In this document: positions 1-10,725 of the stretch, in pieces
Numbering within the stretch: the first letter of the stretch is position 1
Layout: each line of letters begins with the position of its first letter
Assembly (NCBI RefSeq): GCF_900169085.1
Contig: NZ_LT821323.1
Coordinates: 124,001 to 188,000 of the forward strand
Direction: 5' to 3'
From: Chlamydia suis
Lineage (GTDB): Bacteria > Chlamydiota > Chlamydiia > Chlamydiales > Chlamydiaceae
DNA: 64,000 bases
Notes under the pieces: model-generated
The model's database searches: none
What the model saw: only the letters and a program-made list of their open reading frames with translations
What the model was told of the DNA's origin: nothing
Translations under genes and position numbers: made by a program

Positions 1-168
1 GGTATCAGAGAGCAGCTACTTGCTAGAATAGCTTTGTTTGGAGCAGGCAACACATTACAAAATCAAACGGCTACTTTTAGAGATCCTATGAGCGAAGAGA
101 ACCGAAGATTGTTACGAGAATGTCTCGTAGGATGGGCTGGAGTTGTTGGCGTTTGTCTGAAGAAATAG
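1..168 (+). CDS. C-terminal 55 residues of a protein cut by the window edge (possible CteG-like effector)
   Basis: An open frame runs from base 1 to a TAG at 166-168. Only the last 55 residues are visible, ending GWAGVVGVCLKK, and no known domain can be seen. In C. trachomatis the gene just before the RluA-type synthase is CT105, which encodes the Golgi-associated type III effector CteG. By position this could be the tail of its homologue, but that is synteny recalled from memory and nothing in the 55 residues proves it. It converges on the next gene with a 12-base gap. Confidence 0.5.
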   Translation, partial: GIREQLLARIALFGAGNTLQNQTATFRDPMSEENRRLLRECLVGWAGVVGVCLKK

Positions 169-180
169 CTTGTTTATGGG

Positions 181-1005
181 TTATTGAGGCTTAAAATCTG
201 TATAAAAAGGATAGAGGTCATCGGAAGTTAAAGACGAAACCTCTATCTTTTTTTTAGAAAAAGGAGAAATGAACCGAAGACTTTTTGCATGGAGTAAAGG
301 ACGAGTAACCTGTTTCGGTTGTTCTTTAGCTCCGTAATCCACATCGCCGACGATTGGATGTCCGATGGTTCTCATGTGTAAGCGTATTTGATGAGTTCGT
401 CCTGTAATAGGGCGACAAAGAAGAAGAGCATACTTGGGATAAAGTGTAAGAACTTCCCATTCGGTGATGGTTATTTTTCCAGAGTTTCTATCTGTATTTC
501 CAAACAGAACAGCGCCAAGGCGTCTATGGCGAGGAGCCGTGTAGGTTGTAATGATCCCGGAGTGTTGGCGTGGATGACCAAATACTAACGCTATATAGTG
601 TTTGTCTATTTGTCGCATTTTAAATAGCTGGGTGGTAAGAGCCACATCTTTTTCATTTTTTGCAAAAAGAATGCATCCAGAAGTGTCTCTATCTAAGCGG
701 TGAACAAGATGGGTATGAAGTTGCTTGGCTAGGTCCTCAGAAGTTTGTTTTGCGGGTTTATTATAAACACAAAGATGCTCGTCTTCCCAGAGTAGTTGTG
801 GGGAAGAACGCGTGATGATTTGTAAACAAACGCGGTCTCCGGGTTGAAGTTTGTAAGATTCAAACCGTTCGATACGACCGTTTACTCGACATCCATGATA
901 GCAAATCGACTCTAAAATAGTTTTTTTAGGTAAATGAGGTAGAGCTGTTCGGAGAAAAGAAGCGAGTCTTACGTGACGATCCGCTATACCAATAAACTCT
1001 TGCAT
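181..1005 (-). CDS. RluA-family pseudouridine synthase
   Basis: 274 residues. Residues about 15-62 look like an S4 RNA-binding domain. The RluA catalytic motif HRLDRDTSG sits at 102-110, so Asp105 is the expected nucleophile that isomerises uridine to pseudouridine in rRNA or tRNA. A later GRTHQIRLH block is also typical of the family. Which RNA position it modifies cannot be read from the sequence; RluC/RluD-type large-subunit enzymes carry S4, so rRNA is likely. It corresponds to CT106 in C. trachomatis order. It is divergent from mutY with only 46 bases between the starts, so the two promoters must overlap or lie inside the genes. Confidence 0.9.
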   Translation of the reverse strand: MQEFIGIADRHVRLASFLRTALPHLPKKTILESICYHGCRVNGRIERFESYKLQPGDRVCLQIITRSSPQLLWEDEHLCVYNKPAKQTSEDLAKQLHTHLVHRLDRDTSGCILFAKNEKDVALTTQLFKMRQIDKHYIALVFGHPRQHSGIITTYTAPRHRRLGAVLFGNTDRNSGKITITEWEVLTLYPKYALLLCRPITGRTHQIRLHMRTIGHPIVGDVDYGAKEQPKQVTRPLLHAKSLRFISPFSKKKIEVSSLTSDDLYPFYTDFKPQ

Positions 1006-1051
1006 AATCCATGACCGATAAGTATGTTGATGGGATTTTACGTGAATTTTT

Positions 1052-2152
1052 ATGATAAGAACAGCTTTTTCCCAGGATGATAATAGTTTTCCTTTGGGAG
1101 CCTTGCGTTCATGGTTTCTTGAACATAAAAGATCCTTTCCCTGGAGAGAATCACCAACTCCTTATCGTGTATGGGTCTCCGAAGTGATGCTTCAACAAAC
1201 GCGAGCCGAGGTTGTGATTCCATATTTTTTAAAATGGATGGAACGGTTCCCTTCCGTACAAGATCTTTCGTGTGCAGAAGAGGGAGAGGTAGTGCGCCTT
1301 TGGGAAGGCTTGGGTTATTATTCTCGCGCCCGGAATCTTTTAGCCGGAGCTCGCATGATTACGGAGTTTTTCCAAGGAGAAATTCCTCAAGATCCAGCTC
1401 TTCTTCGTTCTATTAAAGGGATTGGTCCGTACACAGCAAATGCTATCCTTGCCTTTGCGTTTAAGCAAAAAAAAGCGCCTATTGATGGGAATGTTTTGCG
1501 AGTCATGAGCCGGTTGTTTGCTATAGAGCAACCCATTGATCGTTGTAAGACAAGGCAAGAGATCACGGGGCTTTGTGAAACGTTGTTACCTGATCAAGAG
1601 CCTGAAGTGATAGCGGAAGCCTTTATTGAATTAGGAGCTAAGCTTTGTAAGCAAAGGCCTTTATGCGAACAGTGTCCACTACGTTCATTCTGTAAGGCAC
1701 ATCAAAAAGGAGAGGTGTTGCGATTTCCAGTTAAAAATGCGCGCGCACCGATTACGGAGCTGTTTCGTGCAGTTGTAATCTTGATATCCCAGGATCGAGT
1801 TTTCATGATGAAAAGGGAGGGGGGAGAGATTATGGCTGGCTTATATGAGTTTCCTTACTATCAGTTTTCTAAGAAGGAGTGTTGTGATGTCGAGAGAATC
1901 ACAGCTCTTGTTCGGCAAGATTTTGGTGAATCTCTCCTCTTTATGGGAAGTCTCCCTGCGCAAAAGCAGGTTTTTACTCGTTATCGAGTTACTCTTTTTC
2001 CTCATATTTTCCACACAACACAGCCTATATTTGAGCAGAAATGGTATCCGTTGGTAGAGCTAAAAAATCTTCCGAGCTCCTCAGGACATCGTAGAATTAA
2101 AAAAGATTTTTTATCAGAGTATTGTAAGCATCTAGAAAATATAGCCTGGTAG
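1052..2152 (+). CDS. mutY: A/G-specific adenine glycosylase MutY
   Basis: 366 residues. It removes adenine mispaired with 8-oxoguanine. The helix-hairpin-helix GPD fold is clear: VMLQQT with catalytic Glu44, the KGIGPYTANAI hairpin near 122-132, and Asp145 in PIDGNVLRV. The iron-sulfur ligands are Cys199, Cys205, Cys208 and Cys214. That spacing is C-x5-C-x2-C-x5-C, one residue shorter in the first gap than the x6 of E. coli MutY. A Nudix-like 8-oxoG-reading domain fills about 230-360. No good Shine-Dalgarno precedes the ATG. The Nif3-family gene follows after 9 bases, suggesting co-transcription. Confidence 0.95.
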   Translation: MIRTAFSQDDNSFPLGALRSWFLEHKRSFPWRESPTPYRVWVSEVMLQQTRAEVVIPYFLKWMERFPSVQDLSCAEEGEVVRLWEGLGYYSRARNLLAGARMITEFFQGEIPQDPALLRSIKGIGPYTANAILAFAFKQKKAPIDGNVLRVMSRLFAIEQPIDRCKTRQEITGLCETLLPDQEPEVIAEAFIELGAKLCKQRPLCEQCPLRSFCKAHQKGEVLRFPVKNARAPITELFRAVVILISQDRVFMMKREGGEIMAGLYEFPYYQFSKKECCDVERITALVRQDFGESLLFMGSLPAQKQVFTRYRVTLFPHIFHTTQPIFEQKWYPLVELKNLPSSSGHRRIKKDFLSEYCKHLENIAW

Positions 2153-2161
2153 GTTTCTAAT

Positions 2162-2917
2162 ATGAAAGTTTCCGATCTTCTGAATATTTTGAATGAGCTA
2201 CTACACCCAGAACAGTTTAATGATTATGGACCTAATGGTTTGCAGGTTGGAGATACGCAGACGCTGGTGCGCAAAATAGCAGTTGCTGTGACGGCGGATT
2301 TAGCCACTATTGAGAAAGCGATAGCTTGTGAAGCGAATGTTTTACTTGTGCATCATGGACTATTTTGGAAAGGAATGTCTTATCCCGTCACAGGAATACT
2401 TTACCAAAGAATGCAAAAGCTTTTTGAGAATCGCATGCAGTTGATAGCCTATCATTTGCCTCTAGATGCGCACGCAGAAGTAGGGAACAACTGGAGAGTA
2501 GCTAGAGATTTGGGTTGGGAGCAACTAGAGCCGTTTGGCAGTTCACAACCGTTTTTAGGTGTAAAGGGCGTTTTCTCTGAAATAGACATTCAGGATTTTA
2601 TCTCTCAAATATCCTCTTATTACTGCGCTCCCGTGTTAGCCAAGGCTCTTGGCGGGAAGGAAACAATTTCTTCTGCAGCGCTTATTTCTGGCGGAGCTTA
2701 TCGAGAAATTTCTGAAGCTCATCGTCAGGGGGTGGATTGCTTTATTACCGGAAATTTTGATGAGCCAGCCTGGTCCTTGGCATATGAGTATGGCATCAAT
2801 TTTTTAGCTTTTGGACACACGGCTACTGAAAAAGTTGGACCCAAAGCTCTTGCCCAGCATTTGAAAAGCTTGGGTATAAGTCCTGTCGTATTTCTTGATA
2901 CAGACAATCCTTTTTGA
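2162..2917 (+). CDS. Nif3/YbgI-family dinuclear metal protein
   Basis: 251 residues, the usual length for bacterial YbgI/Nif3 proteins. The expected metal ligands are present: His64-His65 in LLVHHGLFWKG, Asp102 in PLDAH, and His219 and Glu223 in FGHTATEK. The family forms toroidal hexamers with a two-metal site. It is often annotated as GTP cyclohydrolase I type 2, but its physiological role is unsettled. It sits 9 bases behind mutY and converges on the AsmA-like gene with a 9-base gap. It corresponds to CT108. Confidence 0.88.
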   Translation: MKVSDLLNILNELLHPEQFNDYGPNGLQVGDTQTLVRKIAVAVTADLATIEKAIACEANVLLVHHGLFWKGMSYPVTGILYQRMQKLFENRMQLIAYHLPLDAHAEVGNNWRVARDLGWEQLEPFGSSQPFLGVKGVFSEIDIQDFISQISSYYCAPVLAKALGGKETISSAALISGGAYREISEAHRQGVDCFITGNFDEPAWSLAYEYGINFLAFGHTATEKVGPKALAQHLKSLGISPVVFLDTDNPF

Positions 2918-2926
2918 CAAAGAAGC

Positions 2927-3724
2927 TTATCGAAAGAGCAACTCTTTCATAAAATTTTCGAGTTCGTTTGTTTGGTTAGGAGAAAAGGTTCCTCGTTTTC
3001 GTACATACGAGTCCTCTGATAAAGAGGAGTTAAAGTAGGCTCGCGCCTGCTTGGCAAGAGGACGGGCGATATCTCCCGAGACATTAGCATGGTAACAGCT
3101 TTCCTCCACGATGAGATAAAGCAAGTATCTTGCTGTCTCTCCTAAAGTGGGTAGGGGCGAGTGAGAGAGGGATCCTCGGAATTCAAGAGAAGGAACTGGG
3201 GTATTAGGAATTTCTTTATAATTGTTTTTAATGCCGCAGACTCGAGTATTTGTGCATAGGCAGCGTTTAATGAAAACAGGAGTCGTTTCTATAGAGGATT
3301 CACCCCGTAGAAAGCGTGCTGGATCATTAGAGCTATTGATAAAATTCTCCCAAAAGAAAGACCAATTTGTTTTCGCAGACCCTTCGCAGGGGAATACGGT
3401 TAAAGAGGTCCCGTGGAAAAGAACATCAGAGATATCGATTTTTTTGGAAAGAAGCATGGTAATGAGAGAGTATTTAAGAGTGACATACTCTACTTCTACC
3501 GCATAGGGATACTTGTCCGAAGGAATGGGATTATGGATGCACAAGTGGCGAATTTTTGTTTTAGAAAGCCTAGGAGAGATATTCCCAATGGTAACTTGTG
3601 TACGTAATTGTTGGGATAGCCACTGTTCTACAATACTTTCTTTTTTCATCCAAAAGTATCCTAAAACACAACAGACAAGAAAAAAGGCGCTCTTGATCAA
3701 TTTAAACATAAGCAAGATGGTCAT
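2927..3724 (-). CDS. Membrane-anchored AsmA-like protein, function unknown
   Basis: About 265 residues from the ATG at 3724; a GTG 6 bases earlier is also open. A single N-terminal membrane helix (about residues 3-26, MFKLIKSAFFLVCCVLGYF) is followed by beta-rich sequence. The pattern 'helix, WLSQQL, TIGNI, IRHLCIHNP' is the one seen at the start of AsmA/TamB-like proteins, whose beta-groove carries lipids between membranes. The homology is inferred from pattern only. It is much shorter than the 1138-residue relative at 23747. It corresponds to CT109. A strong groEL terminator lies just beyond its start. Confidence 0.65.
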   Translation of the reverse strand: MTILLMFKLIKSAFFLVCCVLGYFWMKKESIVEQWLSQQLRTQVTIGNISPRLSKTKIRHLCIHNPIPSDKYPYAVEVEYVTLKYSLITMLLSKKIDISDVLFHGTSLTVFPCEGSAKTNWSFFWENFINSSNDPARFLRGESSIETTPVFIKRCLCTNTRVCGIKNNYKEIPNTPVPSLEFRGSLSHSPLPTLGETARYLLYLIVEESCYHANVSGDIARPLAKQARAYFNSSLSEDSYVRKRGTFSPNQTNELENFMKELLFR

Positions 3725-3770
3725 AAGCACTAGATGTTTACGATAGAGGAATAGGAGAATATTGGAAATG

Positions 3771-3803
3771 AAAAAAGCCTCGCTTTCTTTAGAAAACGAG
3801 GCT
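3771..3803 (-). terminator. Intrinsic terminator of groESL
   Basis: Read on the minus strand, the arms AGCCTCG and CGAGGCT (3797-3803 and 3776-3782) pair perfectly across a 14-base loop. They are followed by six T at 3771-3776, about 30 bases after the groEL stop. Confidence 0.85.
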
Positions 3804-3833
3804 CAAAGGATTCTGAATTCCTTTTTTTAAGAA

Positions 3834-5486
<1,653 letters not shown>

Positions 5487-5506
5487 TTACTTCACTCTCT
5501 TAGTTT

Positions 5507-5815
5507 TTATTGTAGGACTGCGATAACTTCGCTCATTTGGACGATGACATACTCTTCACCTTCGACAGTGAGTTCTTGGCCAGAATATTTATCAATTAAA
5601 ACGATGTCGCCAACCTGAACTTCAAAAGGAAGTTGCTGCCCTTTATCATCTTTTTTACCAGTTCCCAAGGCCAGAACTTCAGCTCTGTCTTGTTTTTTCT
5701 TGGCTGTATCGGGAAGAATGATTCCGCCTCTTGCTGTAGAAGCTTCTTCTTCTCTTTTAACTAAAATCCTGTCTCCCAAAGGTTTAATCTTGAGGGTCGT
5801 TGCTTGATCTGACAT
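5507..5815 (-). CDS. groES: Co-chaperonin GroES (Hsp10)
   Basis: 102 residues. It forms the heptameric lid of the GroEL chamber. The sequence shows the KPLGDRILVKREEE start, the mobile loop ARGGIILPDTAKKK near residues 28-41, and the family ending EEYVIVQMSEVIAVL. It is the first gene of the groES-groEL operon, with a 38-base gap to groEL. A possible CIRCE operator and a good sigma-70-like promoter lie upstream, which fits HrcA-controlled heat-shock expression. Confidence 0.98.
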   Translation of the reverse strand: MSDQATTLKIKPLGDRILVKREEEASTARGGIILPDTAKKKQDRAEVLALGTGKKDDKGQQLPFEVQVGDIVLIDKYSGQELTVEGEEYVIVQMSEVIAVLQ

Positions 5816-5915
5816 GTTTAAGCTCCTCGTACTTTCATATTCTATGAGGCCTCGTTGTTCAGCTTTTCTCCGCTATCAACGTAGGGATTTGAACGACAGA
5901 ACGTTCAGAGGGGAG

Positions 5916-5944
5916 ACGATAGCAAAGCGTTAGCTTTTTTGCAA
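5916..5944 (-). promoter_or_regulatory. Promoter of groESL
   Basis: On the minus strand, TTGCAA (5939-5944) and TATCGT (5916-5921) are separated by exactly 17 bases. The -10 is about 100 bases before groES. It lies directly next to the inverted repeat at 5950-5976. Confidence 0.6.
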
Positions 5945-5949
5945 CAGGT

Positions 5950-5976
5950 TTAGCAGTTGAACAGCTCAACTGCTAT
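5950..5976. promoter_or_regulatory. CIRCE-like operator (HrcA site) of groESL
   Basis: The halves TTAGCAGTT and AACTGCTAT are separated by 9 bases, the same geometry as the CIRCE consensus (TTAGCACTC, 9 bases, GAGTGCTAA). They match it at 7 of 9 and 6 of 9 positions. The arms are near-perfect complements of each other. The site sits just upstream of the -35 of groESL and 10 bases beyond the pepF stop, so a pepF terminator is the alternative reading. However, no T-run follows the stem in the pepF direction. Confidence 0.6.
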
Positions 5977-5985
5977 TTTAACAAT

Positions 5986-7812
5986 TTATAGCAAGTTAGC
6001 AAGCTCGTCTAACTTTCGTTCAATATAAGAAAAAGCCTTAAGCATAGGAGAGGAAGAGGTCATATCTAAGCCAGATTTTTTCAAAATTTCGATAGGAAAA
6101 TCAGATCCCCCGCTTTGCAAAAATGTAAGGTAAGCTGTTTGAGCCCCATCTTCTTTAGCAAGAATTCTCTCGGCAAAGCATAGGGAAGCGATGATCCCCG
6201 TAGCATACTGATAAACATAAAAATTGTAGTAAAAATGAGGAATGCGAGCCCATTCAATGGAGCTAAGTTCATCAAATGCTACGCAGTCTCCGTAAAAGAT
6301 GTTCTGTAGTCTTCCATAGCTTTTGGAAAAGAATTCTTCCGTTAAAGGCTCTCCCCGTTCGGCTGCAGAATGTGCTTCTAATTCGAAGGCAGCAAACAAG
6401 GTTTGTCGGAACAGGGTAGCAAAAATGGTATCTAAAGAGCGGGAAAGAATGGCGATTTTTTCTTCTTTAGAAGGAGCATTTTTTAGCAAAAATTCCATCA
6501 AAAGAGTTTCGTTTAAAGTGGAAGCGATTTCAGCTAGGAAAATGGGGTATTGTGCTTCGTGATACTGCTGGTGTTTATGACTCAAAAAGGAATGCATGCT
6601 GTGACCACCTTCGTGAGCAACTACAGATATGTCATACAAAGTCCCTGTGTAGTTTAAAAGGATATAGGGTTTGCTATCATAGCATCCAGAAGAATAGGCT
6701 CCAGAGCGTTTGTTTATGTTTTCATATTTATCTACCCACCCATCAGAGGTAAGGCCTTGGCGTAAAGTTTCTACGTAATCTGTCCCTAGAGGAGCTAGAC
6801 TGTCACAAATTAGGGAGACTGCTTCTTCATAAGAGTAGTGACGAGCTGCTTCACTAGCTACTAATGGAGCGTAGACATCGTAAAAATGAAAGTCTGGTAA
6901 GCCAAGGGCTTTTTGTTTTAACTGGAAATATTTTGTGATCAGGTGAGTGTGTTGTTTTACGGTGTCGATAAGCGTTGTAACGACTGAAGTGCTAATGTTA
7001 TTTTGAAATAAAGCGGCTTCTAAACAGGAGTCGTAATTGCGAGCTTTTGCCTGAAACAGGTGGGCTTGAATCTTGCCGTTCAATAAATTTGCGAGGGATA
7101 AACGATATCCGTGATAGCGTTGACATTGTTTGTGATACGTACTTTTTCGCAACTCTCGGTCCGCAGACTGCATGTAAAGAGAGGCAAGGGCGTGAGAAAG
7201 GGGATGTGATTTTCCTTCAGAATCTGTAGCCTCTCCAAAGGGAATTTCAGAGTCTGTTAAGCTGGAAAATGTTTTGTAGGCTACTTCTAGCGCAGGAGAA
7301 GAAGAGGCCAATAGTTTTTCCTCTCTAGAAGTTCCTGTGTGAGGGGCTAAACGAAATAGTTTTTGCAGATAAAAACGGTAAGGTTGAAGTTCTGGAGAAG
7401 CAAGTAAGGCATCAGAAATGTTTTGAGGCAGAGCAATGAGAGCGGGTTGAATCCAAGAAGTTTCTTCTGCGAATGCTGTAAGTAGGTAAGTGATAGACTT
7501 AAGATCTGCGGCAGCTTCTTGGTTAGCGATATCTTCATCATGAGTAAGATGAGCATACACATAAAGCTTTTCTAAGGTTCTTTCAATAGAAAAGACTGTA
7601 GTAAGTAATTTACAAAGAGAAGAGGGCTGCTCTATATGAAAATGCTTTTCATTAAGATGCGGCCAAAAAGGAGCTTCTGCAGCACCTGCTTTTTCTAAAT
7701 CTTTTTTCCAAGCTTCTCGATCTGCATACAAACTTTGCACATCCCAACAATCGGAAGAGGGAACATCTTTTCTAGAGCGTGGAGCTGTTTGAGAAGGCGT
7801 AGCTGATGTCAT
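5986..7812 (-). CDS. pepF: Oligoendopeptidase F-type zinc metallopeptidase (M3B)
   Basis: 608 residues, standard length for PepF. The zinc site HEGGH is at 400-404, with a downstream Glu in the FLAEIASTLNE block near 428 as third ligand. Family blocks such as SGAYSSGCYDSKPYILLNY just before the site are intact. It cleaves short peptides in the cytoplasm, consistent with using host-derived oligopeptides. It stands alone, and the groESL operator begins immediately after its stop. It is divergent from clpB. Confidence 0.95.
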   Translation of the reverse strand: MTSATPSQTAPRSRKDVPSSDCWDVQSLYADREAWKKDLEKAGAAEAPFWPHLNEKHFHIEQPSSLCKLLTTVFSIERTLEKLYVYAHLTHDEDIANQEAAADLKSITYLLTAFAEETSWIQPALIALPQNISDALLASPELQPYRFYLQKLFRLAPHTGTSREEKLLASSSPALEVAYKTFSSLTDSEIPFGEATDSEGKSHPLSHALASLYMQSADRELRKSTYHKQCQRYHGYRLSLANLLNGKIQAHLFQAKARNYDSCLEAALFQNNISTSVVTTLIDTVKQHTHLITKYFQLKQKALGLPDFHFYDVYAPLVASEAARHYSYEEAVSLICDSLAPLGTDYVETLRQGLTSDGWVDKYENINKRSGAYSSGCYDSKPYILLNYTGTLYDISVVAHEGGHSMHSFLSHKHQQYHEAQYPIFLAEIASTLNETLLMEFLLKNAPSKEEKIAILSRSLDTIFATLFRQTLFAAFELEAHSAAERGEPLTEEFFSKSYGRLQNIFYGDCVAFDELSSIEWARIPHFYYNFYVYQYATGIIASLCFAERILAKEDGAQTAYLTFLQSGGSDFPIEILKKSGLDMTSSSPMLKAFSYIERKLDELANLL

Positions 7813-8113
7813 GAAGGTCTCCTTAAAGAATTTTTAGGCTAGAGAGTTGAGCCTGCCCCACCCCTCTTTTTATGAGAGAAGAAGAGAGAGTGTAGCCGTC
7901 TTTCAATAAACAGGGGCAGTTTTAATCAATAAAGATTTCTAATCAAGCCTTTTGCCAGCAGATTTTTATAACGAAAAGGTTGTTTCTCTTTTATTGACTG
8001 TAAGGGAATGAAGCGGTATGGATATGGGTCTACTTTATTGATCCATATGATGGATAGGCCTCTTCTTTTGAAAATGGGTGTCTTTCTGCAAGAATTATGA
8101 TAAGAAGGTGTTT
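7813..8113. other. pepF-clpB divergent intergenic region
   Basis: 300 bases between two divergent starts. The clpB promoter at 7994-8022 is the only signal I can support. The part nearer pepF is T- and C-rich, with no ORF or RNA fold that stands out. Confidence 0.6.
7994..8022 (+). promoter_or_regulatory. Promoter of clpB
   Basis: TTGACT (7994-7999) and TATGGA (8017-8022) are separated by 17 bases, about 90 bases before the clpB ATG. The -35 matches the sigma-70 consensus at 5 of 6 positions. Confidence 0.55.
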
Positions 8114-10717
8114 ATGGAAAAGTTTTCAGATGCAGTGAGTGAGGCCTTGGAAAAGGCGTTTGAGTTGGCTAAGGATGCTAAGCATTCCTATGTTACGGAA
8201 AATCACTTGCTAAAGAGCCTTTTGCAAAATCCTGGTTCTTTGTTCTGTCTGGTCATTAAAGATGTGAATGGGAATCTCGGGTTGTTGGCATCTGCTGTAG
8301 ATGATGCTTTGCATAGAGAACCAACTGTTGTGGAGGGGACTACGATTCCCAAACCTTCCCCTGGTTTGCAGCAGTTATTGCTTAACGCGCACGAAGAGGC
8401 GCGAAGTATGGGGGATGAGTATCTCTCTGGGGATCACATACTATTAGCTTTTTGGCGATCTGCTAAGGAGCCTTTTGCTTCGTGGAGAAAGACGATAAAA
8501 ACTTCTTCAGAGGCATTGAAAGAATTAATCATGAAACTAAGACAAGGAAGTCGTATGGACTCGCCTAGCGCCGAAACAAATATGAAAGGGTTAGAGAAGT
8601 ACTGTAAAAATTTGACCGTTCTTGCAAGAGAAGGCAAGCTCGACCCAGTGATTGGGCGAGATGAGGAGATTAGACGTACGATACAAGTGCTCTCCAGACG
8701 AACAAAGAATAACCCGATGTTAATAGGAGAACCGGGGGTTGGGAAGACAGCTATTGCCGAAGGACTAGCTCTTCGGATTGTGCAAGGAGATGTTCCAGAA
8801 AGCTTAAAAGATAAGCAGCTTTATGTTCTGGATATGGGGGCCCTGATTGCCGGCGCTAAGTATCGTGGAGAGTTTGAGGAACGGTTAAAAAGTGTGTTAA
8901 AGGGTGTGGAGGCTTCAGAAGGAGAGAGCATCTTATTTATTGATGAAGTGCACACTTTGGTTGGGGCTGGGGCTACAGATGGGGCTATGGACGCCGCAAA
9001 TTTATTGAAGCCGGCTTTAGCACGAGGGACTTTGCATTGTGTTGGAGCGACGACTTTGAATGAGTATCAGAAATACATTGAAAAAGATGCTGCTTTAGAA
9101 AGACGTTTCCAGCCAATTTTTGTTACGGAACCTTCTTTAGAAGACGCGGTTTTTATTCTTCGAGGATTACGAGAGAAGTATGAAATTTTTCATGGGGTGC
9201 GCATTACAGAGGGAGCCCTGAATGCCGCTGTAGTTCTTTCCTACCGCTACATTACAGATCGCTTTCTTCCAGATAAGGCGATTGACCTAATTGATGAGGC
9301 GGCGAGTTTGATCCGAATGCAGATCGGAAGTTTGCCTTTGCCCATAGATGAAAAAGAGCGAGAGTTATCGGCTTTGATTGTGAAGCAAGAAGCGATTAAA
9401 CGAGAACAGGCTCCTGCATATCAAGAAGAAGCTGAAGATATGCAAAAAGCTATCGATCGTGTCAAAGAAGAGCTGGCTGCTTTGCGGTTGCGTTGGGATG
9501 AAGAAAAAGGGCTTATTGCTGGGTTAAAAGAAAAGAAAAATTCTTTAGAAAATTTAAAATTTGCGGAAGAGGAGGCAGAGCGGACAGCAGACTATAACAA
9601 GGTCGCAGAGCTTCGGTATAGCCTTATTCCTTCTCTTGAAGAGGAAATTCGTTTGGCCGAAGAGGCTTTGAATCAAAGGGATGGACGCCTTTTGCAAGAA
9701 GAGGTTGATGAACGGTTAATCGCACAAGTCGTTGCGAATTGGACAGGGATTCCCGTGCAAAAAATGTTAGAGGGCGAGTCTGAAAAATTGTTGGTCTTGG
9801 AAGAGTCTTTGGAAGAGCGGGTTGTGGGGCAACCTTTTGCGATTACGGCTGTTAGCGACTCTATTCGGGCGGCGCGGGTCGGTCTGAGTGATCCGCAACG
9901 CCCATTAGGGGTGTTTCTTTTTCTAGGGCCTACAGGTGTCGGGAAGACAGAGTTGGCCAAGGCATTAGCGGAACTCCTGTTCAATAAGGAGGAGGCCATG
10001 ATTCGATTTGACATGACCGAATATATGGAAAAACATTCCGTTTCAAAATTAATCGGCTCTCCTCCAGGGTATGTAGGATATGAAGAGGGCGGTAGTCTTT
10101 CAGAGGCTTTGAGAAGAAGGCCGTATTCTGTGGTGCTCTTTGATGAGATCGAGAAGGCGGATAAAGAAGTCTTTAATATTTTATTGCAAATTTTTGACGA
10201 CGGGATTCTTACCGATAGTAAGAAGCGCAAAGTAAACTGTAAGAATGCTCTTTTTATTATGACATCTAATATTGGATCGCAAGAACTTGCAGATTATTGC
10301 GCGAAGAAGGGAACTATAATAGACAAGGAGGCTGTGCTATCCGTAGTTGCTCCTGCTTTAAGAAATTATTTTAGCCCTGAATTTATCAATCGGATAGATG
10401 AAATTCTTCCATTTGTGCCTTTGACCACAGAAGATATTGTAAAAATCGTTGGTATTCAGATGAAACGGGTGGCCCAGCGCTTATTGGAAAAAAGAATTTC
10501 ATTAACTTGGGATGATTCTGTGGTTCTATTTCTTAGTGAGCAAGGCTATGACAGTGCTTTTGGAGCGCGGCCATTGAAACGTCTGATCCAGCAGAAAGTA
10601 GTGACTATGTTGTCCAAAGCTCTTTTGAAGGGAGATATTAAATCGGGAATGGCAGTAGAGCTCACTATGGCTAAAGATGTAGTTGTTTTTAAAATTAAGG
10701 CAAGTTCTGGGACATAG
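8114..10717 (+). CDS. clpB: ATP-dependent disaggregase ClpB
   Basis: 867 residues from the ATG at 8114, preceded by AGAAGG at good spacing; an in-frame GTG 36 bases earlier lacks one. Order: Clp-N repeats (about 1-145), first AAA+ module with [14 protein letters not shown] near 205-218 and a Walker B, the ClpB-specific coiled-coil middle domain (about 400-520), second AAA+ module with [14 protein letters not shown], and the C-terminal D2-small domain. The pore loop [10 protein letters not shown] is present. It pulls apart aggregates together with DnaK. The hypothetical gene that follows starts 8 bases after the stop and is probably co-transcribed. Confidence 0.97.
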   Translation: MEKFSDAVSEALEKAFELAKDAKHSYVTENHLLKSLLQNPGSLFCLVIKDVNGNLGLLASAVDDALHREPTVVEGTTIPKPSPGLQQLLLNAHEEARSMGDEYLSGDHILLAFWRSAKEPFASWRKTIKTSSEALKELIMKLRQGSRMDSPSAETNMKGLEKYCKNLTVLAREGKLDPVIGRDEEIRRTIQVLSRRTKNNPMLIGEPGVGKTAIAEGLALRIVQGDVPESLKDKQLYVLDMGALIAGAKYRGEFEERLKSVLKGVEASEGESILFIDEVHTLVGAGATDGAMDAANLLKPALARGTLHCVGATTLNEYQKYIEKDAALERRFQPIFVTEPSLEDAVFILRGLREKYEIFHGVRITEGALNAAVVLSYRYITDRFLPDKAIDLIDEAASLIRMQIGSLPLPIDEKERELSALIVKQEAIKREQAPAYQEEAEDMQKAIDRVKEELAALRLRWDEEKGLIAGLKEKKNSLENLKFAEEEAERTADYNKVAELRYSLIPSLEEEIRLAEEALNQRDGRLLQEEVDERLIAQVVANWTGIPVQKMLEGESEKLLVLEESLEERVVGQPFAITAVSDSIRAARVGLSDPQRPLGVFLFLGPTGVGKTELAKALAELLFNKEEAMIRFDMTEYMEKHSVSKLIGSPPGYVGYEEGGSLSEALRRRPYSVVLFDEIEKADKEVFNILLQIFDDGILTDSKKRKVNCKNALFIMTSNIGSQELADYCAKKGTIIDKEAVLSVVAPALRNYFSPEFINRIDEILPFVPLTTEDIVKIVGIQMKRVAQRLLEKRISLTWDDSVVLFLSEQGYDSAFGARPLKRLIQQKVVTMLSKALLKGDIKSGMAVELTMAKDVVVFKIKASSGT

Positions 10718-10725
10718 GACGTTTT

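Noticed and set aside
9673..10230. 185-codon frame antisense to clpB
   Set aside because: Shadow of a conserved AAA+ domain, with no start signal.
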